DNA from: an uncultured Bacteroidales bacterium | Lineage (GTDB): Bacteria > Bacteroidota > Bacteroidia > Bacteroidales > FEN-979 | Reading direction: 5' to 3' | Length of the DNA stretch: 64,000 nucleotides | NCBI GenBank assembly: GCA_903885595.1 | Contig: CAISJJ010000502.1 | Location: forward strand, 1 to 64,000 | In this document: positions 34,082 through 43,101 of the stretch, in pieces | How the letters are laid out: each line of letters begins with the position of its first letter | How positions within the stretch are numbered: position 1 is the first letter of the stretch | Made by a program: the position numbers and the translations under genes | Notes under the pieces: model-generated | What the model saw: only the letters and a program-made list of their open reading frames with translations | Told to the model about the DNA's origin: nothing | Database searches by the model: none

Positions 34082-35630
34082 TAACACCCGGACAATTAAT
34101 TTGAAAGGCACTTGCATCAGATTAATTCTGATCTCAGGTGCCTTTCTGCTTTTCAACTCCCTTTCAGAAGCACAGTATTCCTTTAATGCAAATTGCCAAC
34201 GGGCATACCAGGCCATCCTGGCCTTGAAGTTTGCTGAAGCGCAAAAGTTAATCGAATCAGAAAAAGCACTGAATGAGTCCAACCTGATTCCGGTTTACCT
34301 GGAAAATTATATCGATTTTCTGACCCTGTTCATAAGCGAGGATCGGATTACCTATGAACGACTCAAACATAATAAATCTGAAAGAATCGATAAACTGGAA
34401 AATGGCAATAAAAATTCGCCCTACTATAATTTTTGCCTGGCTGAAGTTTCTCTTCAATGGGCTTTAGCAAGGCTAAAATTTGGCGACTATACAACGGCAG
34501 CCTTTGAAATAAGAAGAGCACATGCACTTTTAACTGCAAATGAAGTCTTGTTTCCCGGTTTTACTATCCATAAAATCGGTCTTGGTATGGTGCATGTCAT
34601 TGCCGGTATTGTCCCTGATAATTATAAATGGGTAATTGCCATGATGGGAGTTGATGGTTCATTGGACCAGGGATTGAGCGATATAAAACAAGTGGCTGAA
34701 TATTCAGGAACTGACAAAATTGTTTTACTTTTTAAGCCGGAAGCATCATTTTATCTTGCTTTTTTAACTGTTAATCTTCAGAAAGACAAGAAAGAGGCAT
34801 TGGCCTTTTTACCGACATTGCTTGATCAGATCAATGAGGATCCATTGGTGAAAAGTCCATTGATCCTTTTTGCCAGATCAACCATCCTGATGAAAAATGG
34901 GCACAATGATGAAGCCTTAACAGTTCTGCAGGAAAGAGTGGCATTGACGCAGCGCTTTCCTTTTTATTACCTTGATTATATGGAAGGAATTGCCAGGTTG
35001 AACCGGTTGGATTATACAAGCAATCTGTGCTTTGAAGGGTTTTTACGACATTTCAGAGGCCAGAATTATATTCGTTCGTCCTATCAGAAATTGGCATGGA
35101 TTGCAGCCTTACAGGGAGATACACTGGGTTTCAACAAACTAATGAAACAGGTTAAAACGAAAGGAGCTTCAGTGGTTGATGAGGATAAACAAGCGCTGAA
35201 TGAGGCTGAGACAGGTATTTTTCCAAATATCCGTTTGTTGCGGGCGCGATTATTGTTTGATGGGGGATATTTTGACTATGCGCTGCATGAAATGCTCGAT
35301 ACTCCTGTAAAAAACACAGTAAAATCCAAACGCGACCTGGTAGAATACAATTACAGACTGGCCAGGATTTTCCATGAAACCGGAAATTATTTCAAGGCCC
35401 TTGAATACTACAAACTAACCATTCAATATGGAAAAAAAGAACCTTTTTATTTTGCAGCGGGTTCGGCTTTTCAAATGGGTTTGCTATATGAAAGCAACGG
35501 AGTTTATGATAAAGCTGACAGTGCCTACCGGTTATGCTTGTCGATCAATACACCTGAATACAAAACAACCCTGGGCGAAAAAGCCAGGGCTGGTTTGAAC
35601 CGGATAGAAAAAAAGATTCCTAAAATCTGA
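34068..35630 (+). CDS. exported TPR-rich protein
   Basis: 520 residues. N-terminus: ~14 polar residues then a signal peptide (CIRLILISGAFLLFNSLSEAQ). The rest is helical with tetratricopeptide-like repeats, clearest at about 320-510 (FDYALHEMLD; NYFKALEYYKLTIQY; VYDKADSAYRLCLSI). Probably a periplasmic or outer-membrane scaffold of unknown partner. It overlaps the CdsZ-like gene by 14 bases and ends overlapping the convergent FadL-type gene by 11 bases. A terminator-like hairpin lies inside its first codons (see 34103-34146), which could reduce its expression relative to the two genes upstream. Confidence 0.8.
   Translation: MRWIDNTRTINLKGTCIRLILISGAFLLFNSLSEAQYSFNANCQRAYQAILALKFAEAQKLIESEKALNESNLIPVYLENYIDFLTLFISEDRITYERLKHNKSERIDKLENGNKNSPYYNFCLAEVSLQWALARLKFGDYTTAAFEIRRAHALLTANEVLFPGFTIHKIGLGMVHVIAGIVPDNYKWVIAMMGVDGSLDQGLSDIKQVAEYSGTDKIVLLFKPEASFYLAFLTVNLQKDKKEALAFLPTLLDQINEDPLVKSPLILFARSTILMKNGHNDEALTVLQERVALTQRFPFYYLDYMEGIARLNRLDYTSNLCFEGFLRHFRGQNYIRSSYQKLAWIAALQGDTLGFNKLMKQVKTKGASVVDEDKQALNEAETGIFPNIRLLRARLLFDGGYFDYALHEMLDTPVKNTVKSKRDLVEYNYRLARIFHETGNYFKALEYYKLTIQYGKKEPFYFAAGSAFQMGLLYESNGVYDKADSAYRLCLSINTPEYKTTLGEKARAGLNRIEKKIPKI
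34103..34146 (+). promoter_or_regulatory. terminator-like hairpin within the TPR gene's signal-peptide codons
   Basis: Stem GAAAGGCAC (34103-34111) with GTGCCTTTC (34138-34146), extended by three pairs including one G-U, then an inner stem ATCAGA (34116-34121) with TCTGAT (34127-34132) and a 5-base loop. A T-rich stretch TGCTTTTC follows. It begins 22 bases after the CdsZ-like stop codon, where a terminator would be expected. Confidence 0.55.
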
Positions 35631-37080
35631 ACCCTATCGTGGTATATACTGTATTTGTATTGTATGTTATTGCCGCAGGATTAACCATCGACGGATCGTA
35701 CAGGTAATAATCCTGGTTCATACGGGTCCAAACATAGGACACATCAGCAAAAAAATACTTTGCCCGGTATCCGAATCCGCCGGAAGCCTGAATCCGCTCG
35801 CTGTTTTGCGTTCCACGGGTGTATGGGTTGCTGAAATAGGCAAAGCCACCTCTAAGGCGAAAATTCGACAATCTCCATTCAGTACCGATCCGGATATTTC
35901 CCCATGACTGGTAATCGGATTTTATCTGCCCGTTAACATCTGTGTAACTATCCCAGTCAGAATTAAAACGTGCCTGTGAATAATTAACATATTCATAATC
36001 AGCACTTATTAAGCCATATTGACCAATTATAAAAGCTAAACTTCCCATAGCTCTGAAGGGCGTAGTCAGATGGTAGTCATAATACCCTTCGGGTGAATAC
36101 TGAATTGCGTTCCAATAAGTCGAATCAAATGACGATTGCATGCTGCTGAACCATATATCCCTCATGCTTGGAAACCATGTCGGAGTGTGAACACTTGCCC
36201 CGATCCTGACCCATTCAGCAGGCTTATAAATCATTCCGAATTTAACATTGATCCCGGTTCCCCGGGTCTGCAGGTTATACTGGTAGTTGAGGGCAATGAA
36301 ATTCGGCACTGTGGCACTTGATCTAGTTTCCCGGTAGGAACTGTTTTCATAATAGTTTATCGAGGGGACACCCAGGGTAAGGCCAATGAAAAATTTGTCG
36401 CTGATATTAGCTCCGAATGAAAAGTCCAGTTCATTCATTGATCCGTAAGTGTTGATGATTTTATTTTGTATTACGCCTCCATATGCTGCATCACAATAGT
36501 ATCTTTCGGTAGCGGAATCGTAAAACACCAGATTGGTGCCGTATGCCAGACCTATATCAAATGGATAGGTGTCCTGAACTGAAGCCGGAGGAGTTCGCTC
36601 GGTGTTCAGTGTGTTGGTATAACTCTGCATCATAGAGTTTTCTGTGTTGAGACCATTGATTACGACCTGGTTATTAAAATCGTTTTGCCTGTTGAATCCA
36701 AACCCGACATTGATACTCTTAAGAACTCCTGTTTTATTTCTGCTATTTGGATTGATGTTGAATATGAATCCAAAATTTCCAAGGCCGAAATTGACCCGGT
36801 TATCACTTGTTACGAAGCCATTGTATGATGCCGAGGAACTTCCAACAGTCGGAGCAATCGTAAATGTCATTTCAGATCCTTTGTAAAGACCAATTCCAGC
36901 CGGATTGGTTGCAAGGGTAGAAAAATCGGCACCAACAGCGCCGAATGCACCACTCAGCCCATTAAACCTGGCGGTGCCACTGTAAAATACCCGGGAAAAC
37001 CGCAATGCGTCTTCCGCTGTTTGGCCCATGATCAGTGAGCATGAGAGGGTGAGCAGTATTGTTATGATAGCTGATTTCAT
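35620..37080 (-). CDS. outer-membrane beta-barrel, OmpP1/FadL/TodX family
   Basis: 486 residues from the ATG at 37080; the open frame continues upstream to 37404 but that part is low-complexity and overlaps the lipoprotein gene in another frame. Signal peptide (MKSAIITILLTLSCSLIMGQ), then ARFNGLSGAFGAVGADFSTLATNPAGIGLYKGSEM, the FadL-family N-terminal hatch hallmark, then a series of amphipathic strands ending GFRF. Likely transports hydrophobic molecules through the outer membrane. It follows a lipoprotein gene by 28 bases on the same strand and is probably cotranscribed. Confidence 0.92.
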   Translation of the reverse strand: MKSAIITILLTLSCSLIMGQTAEDALRFSRVFYSGTARFNGLSGAFGAVGADFSTLATNPAGIGLYKGSEMTFTIAPTVGSSSASYNGFVTSDNRVNFGLGNFGFIFNINPNSRNKTGVLKSINVGFGFNRQNDFNNQVVINGLNTENSMMQSYTNTLNTERTPPASVQDTYPFDIGLAYGTNLVFYDSATERYYCDAAYGGVIQNKIINTYGSMNELDFSFGANISDKFFIGLTLGVPSINYYENSSYRETRSSATVPNFIALNYQYNLQTRGTGINVKFGMIYKPAEWVRIGASVHTPTWFPSMRDIWFSSMQSSFDSTYWNAIQYSPEGYYDYHLTTPFRAMGSLAFIIGQYGLISADYEYVNYSQARFNSDWDSYTDVNGQIKSDYQSWGNIRIGTEWRLSNFRLRGGFAYFSNPYTRGTQNSERIQASGGFGYRAKYFFADVSYVWTRMNQDYYLYDPSMVNPAAITYNTNTVYTTIGFRF

Positions 37081-37108
37081 TGTAATAAAATTTAGAGTTT
37101 GATAAAGC

Positions 37109-38500
37109 TTACCTGCGTCTTCCACCACCACCACTGCTGCCGGATGAACCTCCACCTCCGCTGCCTCCTGATCTGGAAGGGGCGGAATAACTACCACTTC
37201 CGCCTGAACTTGATGGTGCGGAATAGGAACCGCTACTCCCTGAACGTGCAGGTGCTGAGTATGAACCACTGCTTCCTGATCTTGAAGGGGAAGAATAGTT
37301 TGTGGTAGATCTGGAGGGTGAAGTGTTCCCGTAGGAGGAAGACCTGGAGGGTGATGAATATGACCTTGTCGAGTTTGATTGTGAGGAAGACTGCCGTGTA
37401 CCAATGCCTGAAGAGCTGGAACTATTCCGGGTGCCCGTAGTTTGATTGGTCACTCTGGATGCACCTGGGTTCTGAGACCGTGGTGTCAAATATTCCTGGC
37501 TTGATTTGGGTTGTCTGAAAGCAGGGGAAGAATAGCTTTGTGCAGTACCTGACCGCTGTGCAGGGCTGACATTCTCTGGCCGTACATAACGGGGCGAGGG
37601 TTGTTTGCTGCGCTGTTGAACCTGGGTTTGCTTAGCACTTCTCTGTGATGTTCCTTGTTTGCTGGTTGCCGACCGGGTATACTTGTATTGTTCCTGATTT
37701 GCAGCTAAACTCCGTCCAGCGGAATTTCCTGTCCTCGTTGAGGGGTCTGCAGTACTCCTTGAATATACAGGTGAAACCTCATTTCTGCTGTTTGGATTTG
37801 TATTGCTGCCGGATACATTAGCAGTACTTCGTGAATTCAGCGTTTGATCACCGCCATCAGTTCTATACAGGGATTTTCTGGAACCATAATAGGAATTGGA
37901 AGCGGAATATAGCGGATACTCGCCATAATACCAATCATTATATCCATAACAGTAACAGCATGGATTATACCCGCCATAATAAGGGTATCCCCAGCCATAA
38001 TATGGATATCCCCAACCATAATAGGGGTATCCCCAACCATAATCCCAGCCCCAATTGGAATAGGGATACCCCCATCCCATACCAAACGACATTGATGGTC
38101 CATAATAACCACCATATCCGCCTCCGACACCCAAATAAAAATTCACATTCGGATCGCTGCTGCCGGTGCTGACGTTGGAGGAACTACCTGAATATGAATC
38201 GTCAAAATAACCTTTGGTTGTATCATTGCTATTGAACCGGTTAATCCGGCTGGAATAGGAATAATCGTTATAATCATCTTCAAAAGTGGAGGAAGCCGGT
38301 TTTTGCGCAACGGAATTATCTGGCGAGGTAACAATCTGGGCTCCTTTGTCTGATGATTGAGTGGCACTGGGGAGCTGTTGTGCCGGTTTGGAAGACGAAT
38401 TATAAACATCATCATTGACGAAGGAAGTAGCTTGTTTTTGTGTAGTACAAGCACTGATTGCCAGACTGATGATCGCGACAATAAAGGCTGATTTTTTCAT
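37109..38500 (-). CDS. low-complexity lipoprotein with YGWGYPY repeats and Ser-rich tail
   Basis: 463 residues. Lipoprotein signal with Cys18 in AISACTT. After ~110 Ser/Asn/Asp-rich residues there is a Gly/Trp/Tyr/Pro region (about 125-185) with perfect seven-residue repeats WGYPYYG, then a Cys pair (NPCCYCYG), then a ~270-residue Ser/Arg/Gln/Thr-rich tail ending in SGSSGSYSAP-type repeats and a GRRR end. No enzymatic domain is visible. It resembles sticky, surface-exposed or matrix-type proteins; a role in envelope mechanics or adhesion is speculation. It lies just upstream of the FadL-type barrel and may be its partner. Repeats at protein and DNA level could vary in number. Confidence 0.8.
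   Translation of the reverse strand: MKKSAFIVAIISLAISACTTQKQATSFVNDDVYNSSSKPAQQLPSATQSSDKGAQIVTSPDNSVAQKPASSTFEDDYNDYSYSSRINRFNSNDTTKGYFDDSYSGSSSNVSTGSSDPNVNFYLGVGGGYGGYYGPSMSFGMGWGYPYSNWGWDYGWGYPYYGWGYPYYGWGYPYYGGYNPCCYCYGYNDWYYGEYPLYSASNSYYGSRKSLYRTDGGDQTLNSRSTANVSGSNTNPNSRNEVSPVYSRSTADPSTRTGNSAGRSLAANQEQYKYTRSATSKQGTSQRSAKQTQVQQRSKQPSPRYVRPENVSPAQRSGTAQSYSSPAFRQPKSSQEYLTPRSQNPGASRVTNQTTGTRNSSSSSGIGTRQSSSQSNSTRSYSSPSRSSSYGNTSPSRSTTNYSSPSRSGSSGSYSAPARSGSSGSYSAPSSSGGSGSYSAPSRSGGSGGGGSSGSSGGGGRRR
37974..38043 (-). repeat. 21-bp coding tandem repeat (WGYPYYG unit), 3 copies plus partial
   Basis: Units at 37974-37994, 37995-38015 and 38016-38036, differing by only a few bases each, plus a partial unit. 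They encode the seven-residue WGYPYYG repeat of the lipoprotein and could change copy number by slippage without shifting the frame. Confidence 0.85.
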
Positions 38501-38562
38501 AGGGCGTTCTCTTTAATGTACCGGGTAATTATGCTGTTGCTTAAAAATCGGGAATAATTTAC

Positions 38563-38570
38563 TATTTTTG
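38563..38570 (+). promoter_or_regulatory. proS -7 box
   Basis: TATTTTTG at 38563-38570 matches TAnnTTTG; a TTG at 38537-38539 lies 23 bases upstream. Leader about 47 bases to the proS ATG at 38624. Confidence 0.5.
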
Positions 38571-38623
38571 CAATAATCAAAATGCGAATCAATTATTAGC
38601 AAATCTCATACCAAACTTATAAA

Positions 38624-40099
38624 ATGGCAAAAGATTTTCCTTCCCGGGCAGAAAATTATGCACAGTGGTACAACGATCTGGTTATTAAGGCTGACCTGGC
38701 AGAAAATTCCGCTGTGCGCGGCTGCATGGTTATTAAACCCTATGGTTATGCCATATGGGAAAAAATTCAGGCTGTGTTGGATAGGAAGTTTAAAGATACC
38801 GGGCATTCGAATGCTTATTTTCCAATTTTCATTCCAAAATCTTTTTTTAGTAAAGAGGCGAGTCATGTTGAAGGTTTCGCAAAGGAATGTGCTGTTGTGA
38901 CTCATTACCGTTTGAAAAGTTCTCCTGACGGGAAGGGAGTTGTTGTAGATGAAGATGCCAAACTTGAAGAAGAGTTGATCGTCAGGCCTACTTCCGAAAC
39001 AATTATCTGGGATACTTATAAAAACTGGATAAAATCATACCGTGATCTTCCTATCCTGATAAATCAGTGGGCGAATGTAGTGCGATGGGAGATGCGCACA
39101 CGGCTGTTTCTCAGGACTACTGAATTTCTGTGGCAGGAGGGGCACACAGCCCATGAAACAAGGGAAGAAGCAGTGCAGGAGGCCTTGACAATGTTGAATG
39201 TTTATGCAGATTTTGCTGAAAGCTGGATGGCAATTCCAGTTATTAAGGGTACAAAGTCACCTGCAGAACGGTTTGCCGGAGCTCTTGATACCTATGCTAT
39301 TGAAGCGTTGATGCAGGACGGGAAAGCTTTACAGGCAGGCACTTCACATTTCCTGGGTCAGAATTTCGCCAAAGCATTTGATGTGAAATATTTGAATAAG
39401 GAGAATCAGCTCGACTATGTTTGGGCAACATCCTGGGGCGTTTCAACCCGGTTGATGGGCGCATTGATTATGTCTCACTCGGATGATCATGGGTTGGTTC
39501 TCCCTCCCAAATTGGCTCCAATACAGGTTGTCATTGTTCCGGTATTTAAAAATGCAGAACAACTTGCCCGGATTTCTGAAACAGTCATTCCAATAAAAAA
39601 AGCACTGGAGGCAAAGGGGATTAGCGTTAAATACGATGACCGGGAGACCTACAAACCCGGATGGAAATTCACAGAATATGAATTTAAAGGGGTTCCGGTA
39701 CGGCTTACTGTAGGGCCAAGAGATATTGAGCAAGGCACTATTGAGATTGCACGCCGGGATACTTTGGAGAAAGAAGTTTTGCAACTTACCGATATCGGGA
39801 ATAAAGTAATTCACTTGCTGGATCAGATCCAAAAGAATCTTTATGACCGTGCCCTCTCCTTTCGGGAGGATAATACTTTCCGGGTAGATTCGTGGGATGA
39901 ATTTAAGAGAGTCCTTGACGATAAGGGTGGTTTTATCTCGGCTCACTGGGATGGAACTGCAGAAACGGAGGAAAAGATTAAAGAGGAGACAAAGGCTACT
40001 ATCCGGGTCATTCCTCTCAATAACGTAGCTGAAAAAGGCAAATGCATCTATTCCGGAAAACCATCTGACCAAAGGGTGATTTTTGCACGAGCATATTAA
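38624..40099 (+). CDS. proS: prolyl-tRNA synthetase, archaeal/eukaryote-like form
   Basis: 491 residues. Class II synthetase charging tRNA-Pro. Seen: motif 2 [31 protein letters not shown], motif 3 [35 protein letters not shown], an anticodon-binding domain (about 285-400), and the extra C-terminal domain ending in a tyrosine (FARAY). It lacks the editing insertion of the bacterial-type enzyme. This form is common in Bacteroidota. It stands alone, divergent from the lipoprotein gene. Confidence 0.97.
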   Translation: MAKDFPSRAENYAQWYNDLVIKADLAENSAVRGCMVIKPYGYAIWEKIQAVLDRKFKDTGHSNAYFPIFIPKSFFSKEASHVEGFAKECAVVTHYRLKSSPDGKGVVVDEDAKLEEELIVRPTSETIIWDTYKNWIKSYRDLPILINQWANVVRWEMRTRLFLRTTEFLWQEGHTAHETREEAVQEALTMLNVYADFAESWMAIPVIKGTKSPAERFAGALDTYAIEALMQDGKALQAGTSHFLGQNFAKAFDVKYLNKENQLDYVWATSWGVSTRLMGALIMSHSDDHGLVLPPKLAPIQVVIVPVFKNAEQLARISETVIPIKKALEAKGISVKYDDRETYKPGWKFTEYEFKGVPVRLTVGPRDIEQGTIEIARRDTLEKEVLQLTDIGNKVIHLLDQIQKNLYDRALSFREDNTFRVDSWDEFKRVLDDKGGFISAHWDGTAETEEKIKEETKATIRVIPLNNVAEKGKCIYSGKPSDQRVIFARAY

Positions 40100-40100
40100 T

Positions 40101-40931
40101 TTAAAATTGAATTAGCTTTCCAGCCCCACCTCCGTGTTGGTAAATTCTGCTTGAAATTCCTCTGTAATAAACATTCCCAATAGAAAGAATGGTTGCATCC
40201 AGGTACCAGAAATAATCCACATAACAATCATTTGAACTTTTACTGGTAAGATAAGTATACATGGTTTTCAGGTGTTTGCCATCGTACAGCCCATAGCCCC
40301 CGGAATAAACGGAAGTACTATAGCAAAACCCGTCAAGCCTTAGATCTACTGTGCCAAGGTTCAGGCTAAAACCTCCCAAATCTATGTTGATTTTGAGATC
40401 AATGGTTCCGCATCCACCCCACACATCTATGTTAAGGGTTTTAGTGGTATCTTTCCGGGTTAAAGAGGTGTCGTTTGGATGTAATAGCAAAGTATCAGCA
40501 GGACTTATGGTATTGGTTGAACGGATATCACCGGAGGAATTATAGTAGATCTGCCTTAAATTTTTAGTGGAAATATGAACATTGAAATGACTGCTGTCAT
40601 AACTGCGCAGCCAATTGCAAGTATTACGATTGTGAATGATCAAATTACGGTTTATAACCTCGGTCGTAATTCCGCTGATAATATTCCGGCCTGATTCAAC
40701 CCAAACACTGTTCCTGGTATCCTGCGTGAGAATGACATTTATATAATCGTTCACTGTGATGGTATCAAAATCACTTTCGAATGTTCTTTCTTCAGAGATA
40801 ACCGGTCCTGTGTTGGTGAGGCAACCGCCCTCTTTTGAACATCCGGCGGTTAACCCCAGAAAAGCAAGAAACATGGCCATTATCAACAGTACCATGATTT
40901 TCCGGATGCTATCTAAATATTTTTTTCCCAT
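40101..40931 (-). CDS. head GIN domain (DUF2807) lipoprotein
   Basis: 276 residues from the ATG at 40931; the upstream in-frame extension overlaps the previous gene and is rejected. Signal peptide with lipobox LTAGC (Cys31). The mature part is a right-handed beta-helix-like DUF2807 domain: EERTFESDFDTITVNDYINVILTQD, LRQIYYNSSGDIRS, LNIDVWGGCGTIDLKIN, and a glycine-rich C-terminus. Such proteins are common in Bacteroidota envelopes; function unknown. Overlaps the PagL-like gene by 23 bases, so likely coexpressed. Confidence 0.85.
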   Translation of the reverse strand: MGKKYLDSIRKIMVLLIMAMFLAFLGLTAGCSKEGGCLTNTGPVISEERTFESDFDTITVNDYINVILTQDTRNSVWVESGRNIISGITTEVINRNLIIHNRNTCNWLRSYDSSHFNVHISTKNLRQIYYNSSGDIRSTNTISPADTLLLHPNDTSLTRKDTTKTLNIDVWGGCGTIDLKINIDLGGFSLNLGTVDLRLDGFCYSTSVYSGGYGLYDGKHLKTMYTYLTSKSSNDCYVDYFWYLDATILSIGNVYYRGISSRIYQHGGGAGKLIQF

Positions 40932-42087
40932 AGTTGATTTCAAATTTATAACCAAGGCCCCATCCAATATAATCGGCCCTCCCCCAGTGAACTTTAAGCA
41001 TAACGGTGGCATAAAAGTTTTTCGAAAAATTATATTGCACAGATATTTTCTCATAAAGTGGCCCGTTGCTTTTTTCCAATCCGGAAAGATAGTATCCGAG
41101 ATTAAAAATAAAACCAATTCGAGACATGTTTAACTGGTAAGCTGCATTGATCCCAGGTCTTATAATGTTCAACATATTTTCGACTGTATCGCCTTCTGTT
41201 TCAAGTTTTGTTATGTGCGACGGATCATAGGAAACGTCGATACCTAAACCTACTTTACTCTTCCTGCTGATTTGGACAAAGGTGTTTTCGTACAGATGGT
41301 AAACCCAAAAATTCTGACCATAAATCGCCTGCATATTCTTATATCCGAGTAATGCGCCGAAGTTGAATTCCATTTTCTTCCGGAGGATAACCGCAAATGG
41401 TTCGGTTGGGGCAATAAATCTGTCGCCTATATCATGTTTATTCTTAAATGGGCGCAAAGCTACTCCAAAGTTTATGAGTGGAGCATTCAGCCCATAATTC
41501 GGCAGTTTCAGCGACCCATTTGAGAAATGCTGAAGGCTGATGCCGGTACTTAAGGTTAATAATCTGGAGACTCGGTATCTGGCTTCGAACATCAGGTTTA
41601 CCGCTGCATTCAGATTTGATCCGATCGCAAGATTTTTATAATTGGTTGTCCGGTCAAAAGGTTTTGTTACGTATCCTGCACCAACAGCCAGCCTGAATCC
41701 AAATGAAAAGTTTTTATACTCGTAAAGCGGGAAATTAATAAATGGCATCAATGCGAAGACACTGCCCAGCCACTGGTTATTGCCCATAGGTGAATAAAAA
41801 AGGATCATCCCGATTATTGGGTAACCATAAATGCGTTCCCATTTGTGTTTTCCATGAGTTTTTTGCTGTATACTGAGTTCAAAAGCCGGGAAATGAGCAT
41901 TGAAAACTTCCAGTTCAAGGTGTTGGGGGTAAAGAAACCCATAATGAACTTTTCCTTCGATAATCATATTTGAGGAAAAGGTACTTCGATTATATTGACC
42001 TGACAGGTTCATTGAGAATAAGAAACAATAAATGACGATGATTAAACAACGGGATAGCAAAGAATGAGTTTTTAAAAGTGGTTTCAA
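40909..42087 (-). CDS. PagL-like lipid A 3-O-deacylase / acyloxyacyl hydrolase
   Basis: 392 residues. Signal-like N-terminus (SRCLIIVIYCFLFSMNLSGQ). Outer-membrane barrel with the PagL catalytic pattern HFSNGSLKLPNYGLN (His187, Ser189, Asn190), matching the His-x-Ser-Asn of PagL. Would remove an acyl chain from lipid A, altering outer-membrane properties. The start appears to be a TTG at 42087: no ATG precedes the hydrophobic segment, and the first in-frame ATG lies inside it at residue 26. A -7 box TAAATTTG lies at 42120-42113, giving a short leader. Longer than classical PagL (~150), with extra strands on both sides. lpxK elsewhere in the window makes the substrate. Confidence 0.78.
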   Translation of the reverse strand: MKPLLKTHSLLSRCLIIVIYCFLFSMNLSGQYNRSTFSSNMIIEGKVHYGFLYPQHLELEVFNAHFPAFELSIQQKTHGKHKWERIYGYPIIGMILFYSPMGNNQWLGSVFALMPFINFPLYEYKNFSFGFRLAVGAGYVTKPFDRTTNYKNLAIGSNLNAAVNLMFEARYRVSRLLTLSTGISLQHFSNGSLKLPNYGLNAPLINFGVALRPFKNKHDIGDRFIAPTEPFAVILRKKMEFNFGALLGYKNMQAIYGQNFWVYHLYENTFVQISRKSKVGLGIDVSYDPSHITKLETEGDTVENMLNIIRPGINAAYQLNMSRIGFIFNLGYYLSGLEKSNGPLYEKISVQYNFSKNFYATVMLKVHWGRADYIGWGLGYKFEINYGKKIFR

Positions 42088-42193
42088 AAGTATTGTGTTA
42101 GGTTCAATGTGGCAAATTTATCATGAATTGTCCACTTGCCGGCACAATTATTTATAAATCTGATTATGATTAACGCATCAAAAGTGAAATGCT

Positions 42194-42201
42194 TACTTTT
42201 G
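42194..42201 (+). promoter_or_regulatory. mazG -7 box adjoining the start codon
   Basis: TACTTTTG at 42194-42201 ends 6 bases before the ATG at 42208. It implies a leaderless message from 42208 or a ~10-base leader if translation starts at Met 42217. Confidence 0.4.
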
Positions 42202-42207
42202 CCAAAA

Positions 42208-42990
42208 ATGTACGAGATGGAGGAAAAAATTGCCGCTTTTAAAAAATTACTTGAGATCATGGATGAACTCAGAGCAAAGTGTCCCTGGGATAAAAAGCAA
42301 ACGATTTATTCACTGAGATATCTAACCATTGAAGAGACCTATGAACTTTCAGAATCGATATTGCAAAAGGACATGGAGTCAATCAAGAAGGAACTTGGAG
42401 ATTTGATGCTCCATCTGGTTTTTTATTCAAAAATTGCATCTGAAACAAATTCTTTTGATATCAAGGATGTTCTGGAAAATATCACTGCTAAATTAATTCA
42501 CCGCCATCCTCACATTTTTGGTGATGTGGTTGTGAAGGATGCGAAAGAGGTACACGATAACTGGGAGCGGATAAAATTACTTGAAAAGGGTAATAAATCG
42601 GTACTTTCAGGGGTTCCGGCAGGATTGCCTGCCATGGTCAAGGCTTATCGTATACAGGAGAAGGCCAGTGGCGTTGGTTTTGACTGGGAAAAGCCCGAAC
42701 AGGTATGGGAAAAGGTGCTTGAAGAACTGAACGAGTTAAGGGAGATGGTTGAGACTGGAGCGGAGCATAAAAAAAAGGAAAATGAACTTGGTGATTTGAT
42801 TTTTGCAATTGTCAATTATGCCCGATTTATTGATGTCAACCCTGAAGATGCTCTTGAGCGCACAAACCGTAAATTTATGAAACGGTTTAAGCATCTCGAA
42901 GGTAGGGCAAAAGAATTAAATAAGCCTTTGCATGAAATGACTCTGGCGGAGATGGATGTGTACTGGAACGAAGCAAAAAAATCTGATTAA
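42208..42990 (+). CDS. mazG: nucleoside triphosphate pyrophosphohydrolase
   Basis: 260 residues from the ATG at 42208; the longer in-frame start at 42136 includes promoter-like sequence. Hydrolyses NTPs and dNTPs to NMP and PPi, including aberrant nucleotides. Two MazG repeats: the first with CPWDKKQT, EETYELSE and KKELGDLMLHLVF, the second with ELNELREM, KENELGDLIFAIVN and NPEDALERTNRKFMKRF. Ends NEAKKSD. The pyrophosphate produced could feed HppA. Followed by a decamer repeat and a strong terminator. Confidence 0.95.
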   Translation: MYEMEEKIAAFKKLLEIMDELRAKCPWDKKQTIYSLRYLTIEETYELSESILQKDMESIKKELGDLMLHLVFYSKIASETNSFDIKDVLENITAKLIHRHPHIFGDVVVKDAKEVHDNWERIKLLEKGNKSVLSGVPAGLPAMVKAYRIQEKASGVGFDWEKPEQVWEKVLEELNELREMVETGAEHKKKENELGDLIFAIVNYARFIDVNPEDALERTNRKFMKRFKHLEGRAKELNKPLHEMTLAEMDVYWNEAKKSD

Positions 42991-42996
42991 TGTCTA

Positions 42997-43026
42997 TTTG
43001 ATTCTGTTTAATTCTGTTTGATTCTG
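42997..43026. repeat. decamer tandem repeat (TTTGATTCTG), 3 copies
   Basis: Copies at 42997-43006, 43007-43016 (one mismatch) and 43017-43026, directly after the mazG stop and before its terminator. Confidence 0.75.
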
Positions 43027-43038
43027 CAAATAACAGGC

Positions 43039-43070
43039 GAGGCTGTCCATAATAAAAGTTGGACAGCCTC
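43039..43070. terminator. bidirectional terminator between mazG and peroxiredoxin
   Basis: Perfect 10-bp stem GAGGCTGTCC (43039-43048) with GGACAGCCTC (43061-43070), 12-base loop, followed by TGTTTTTG on the plus strand. It serves mazG and lies after the convergent peroxiredoxin stop. Confidence 0.88.
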
Positions 43071-43101
43071 TGTTTTTGTGATTCAATTTGTGCTGAATGA
43101 A

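Noticed and set aside
37081-37404. N-terminal extension of the FadL-type barrel to 594 residues
   Set aside because: It is His/Pro/Gln-rich, is the out-of-frame reading of the lipoprotein's repeat tail, and comes before a clear signal peptide beginning at 37080.
40932-41117. 62-residue upstream extension of the head-GIN lipoprotein
   Set aside because: It overlaps the PagL-like gene and would hide the lipoprotein signal that starts at 40931.
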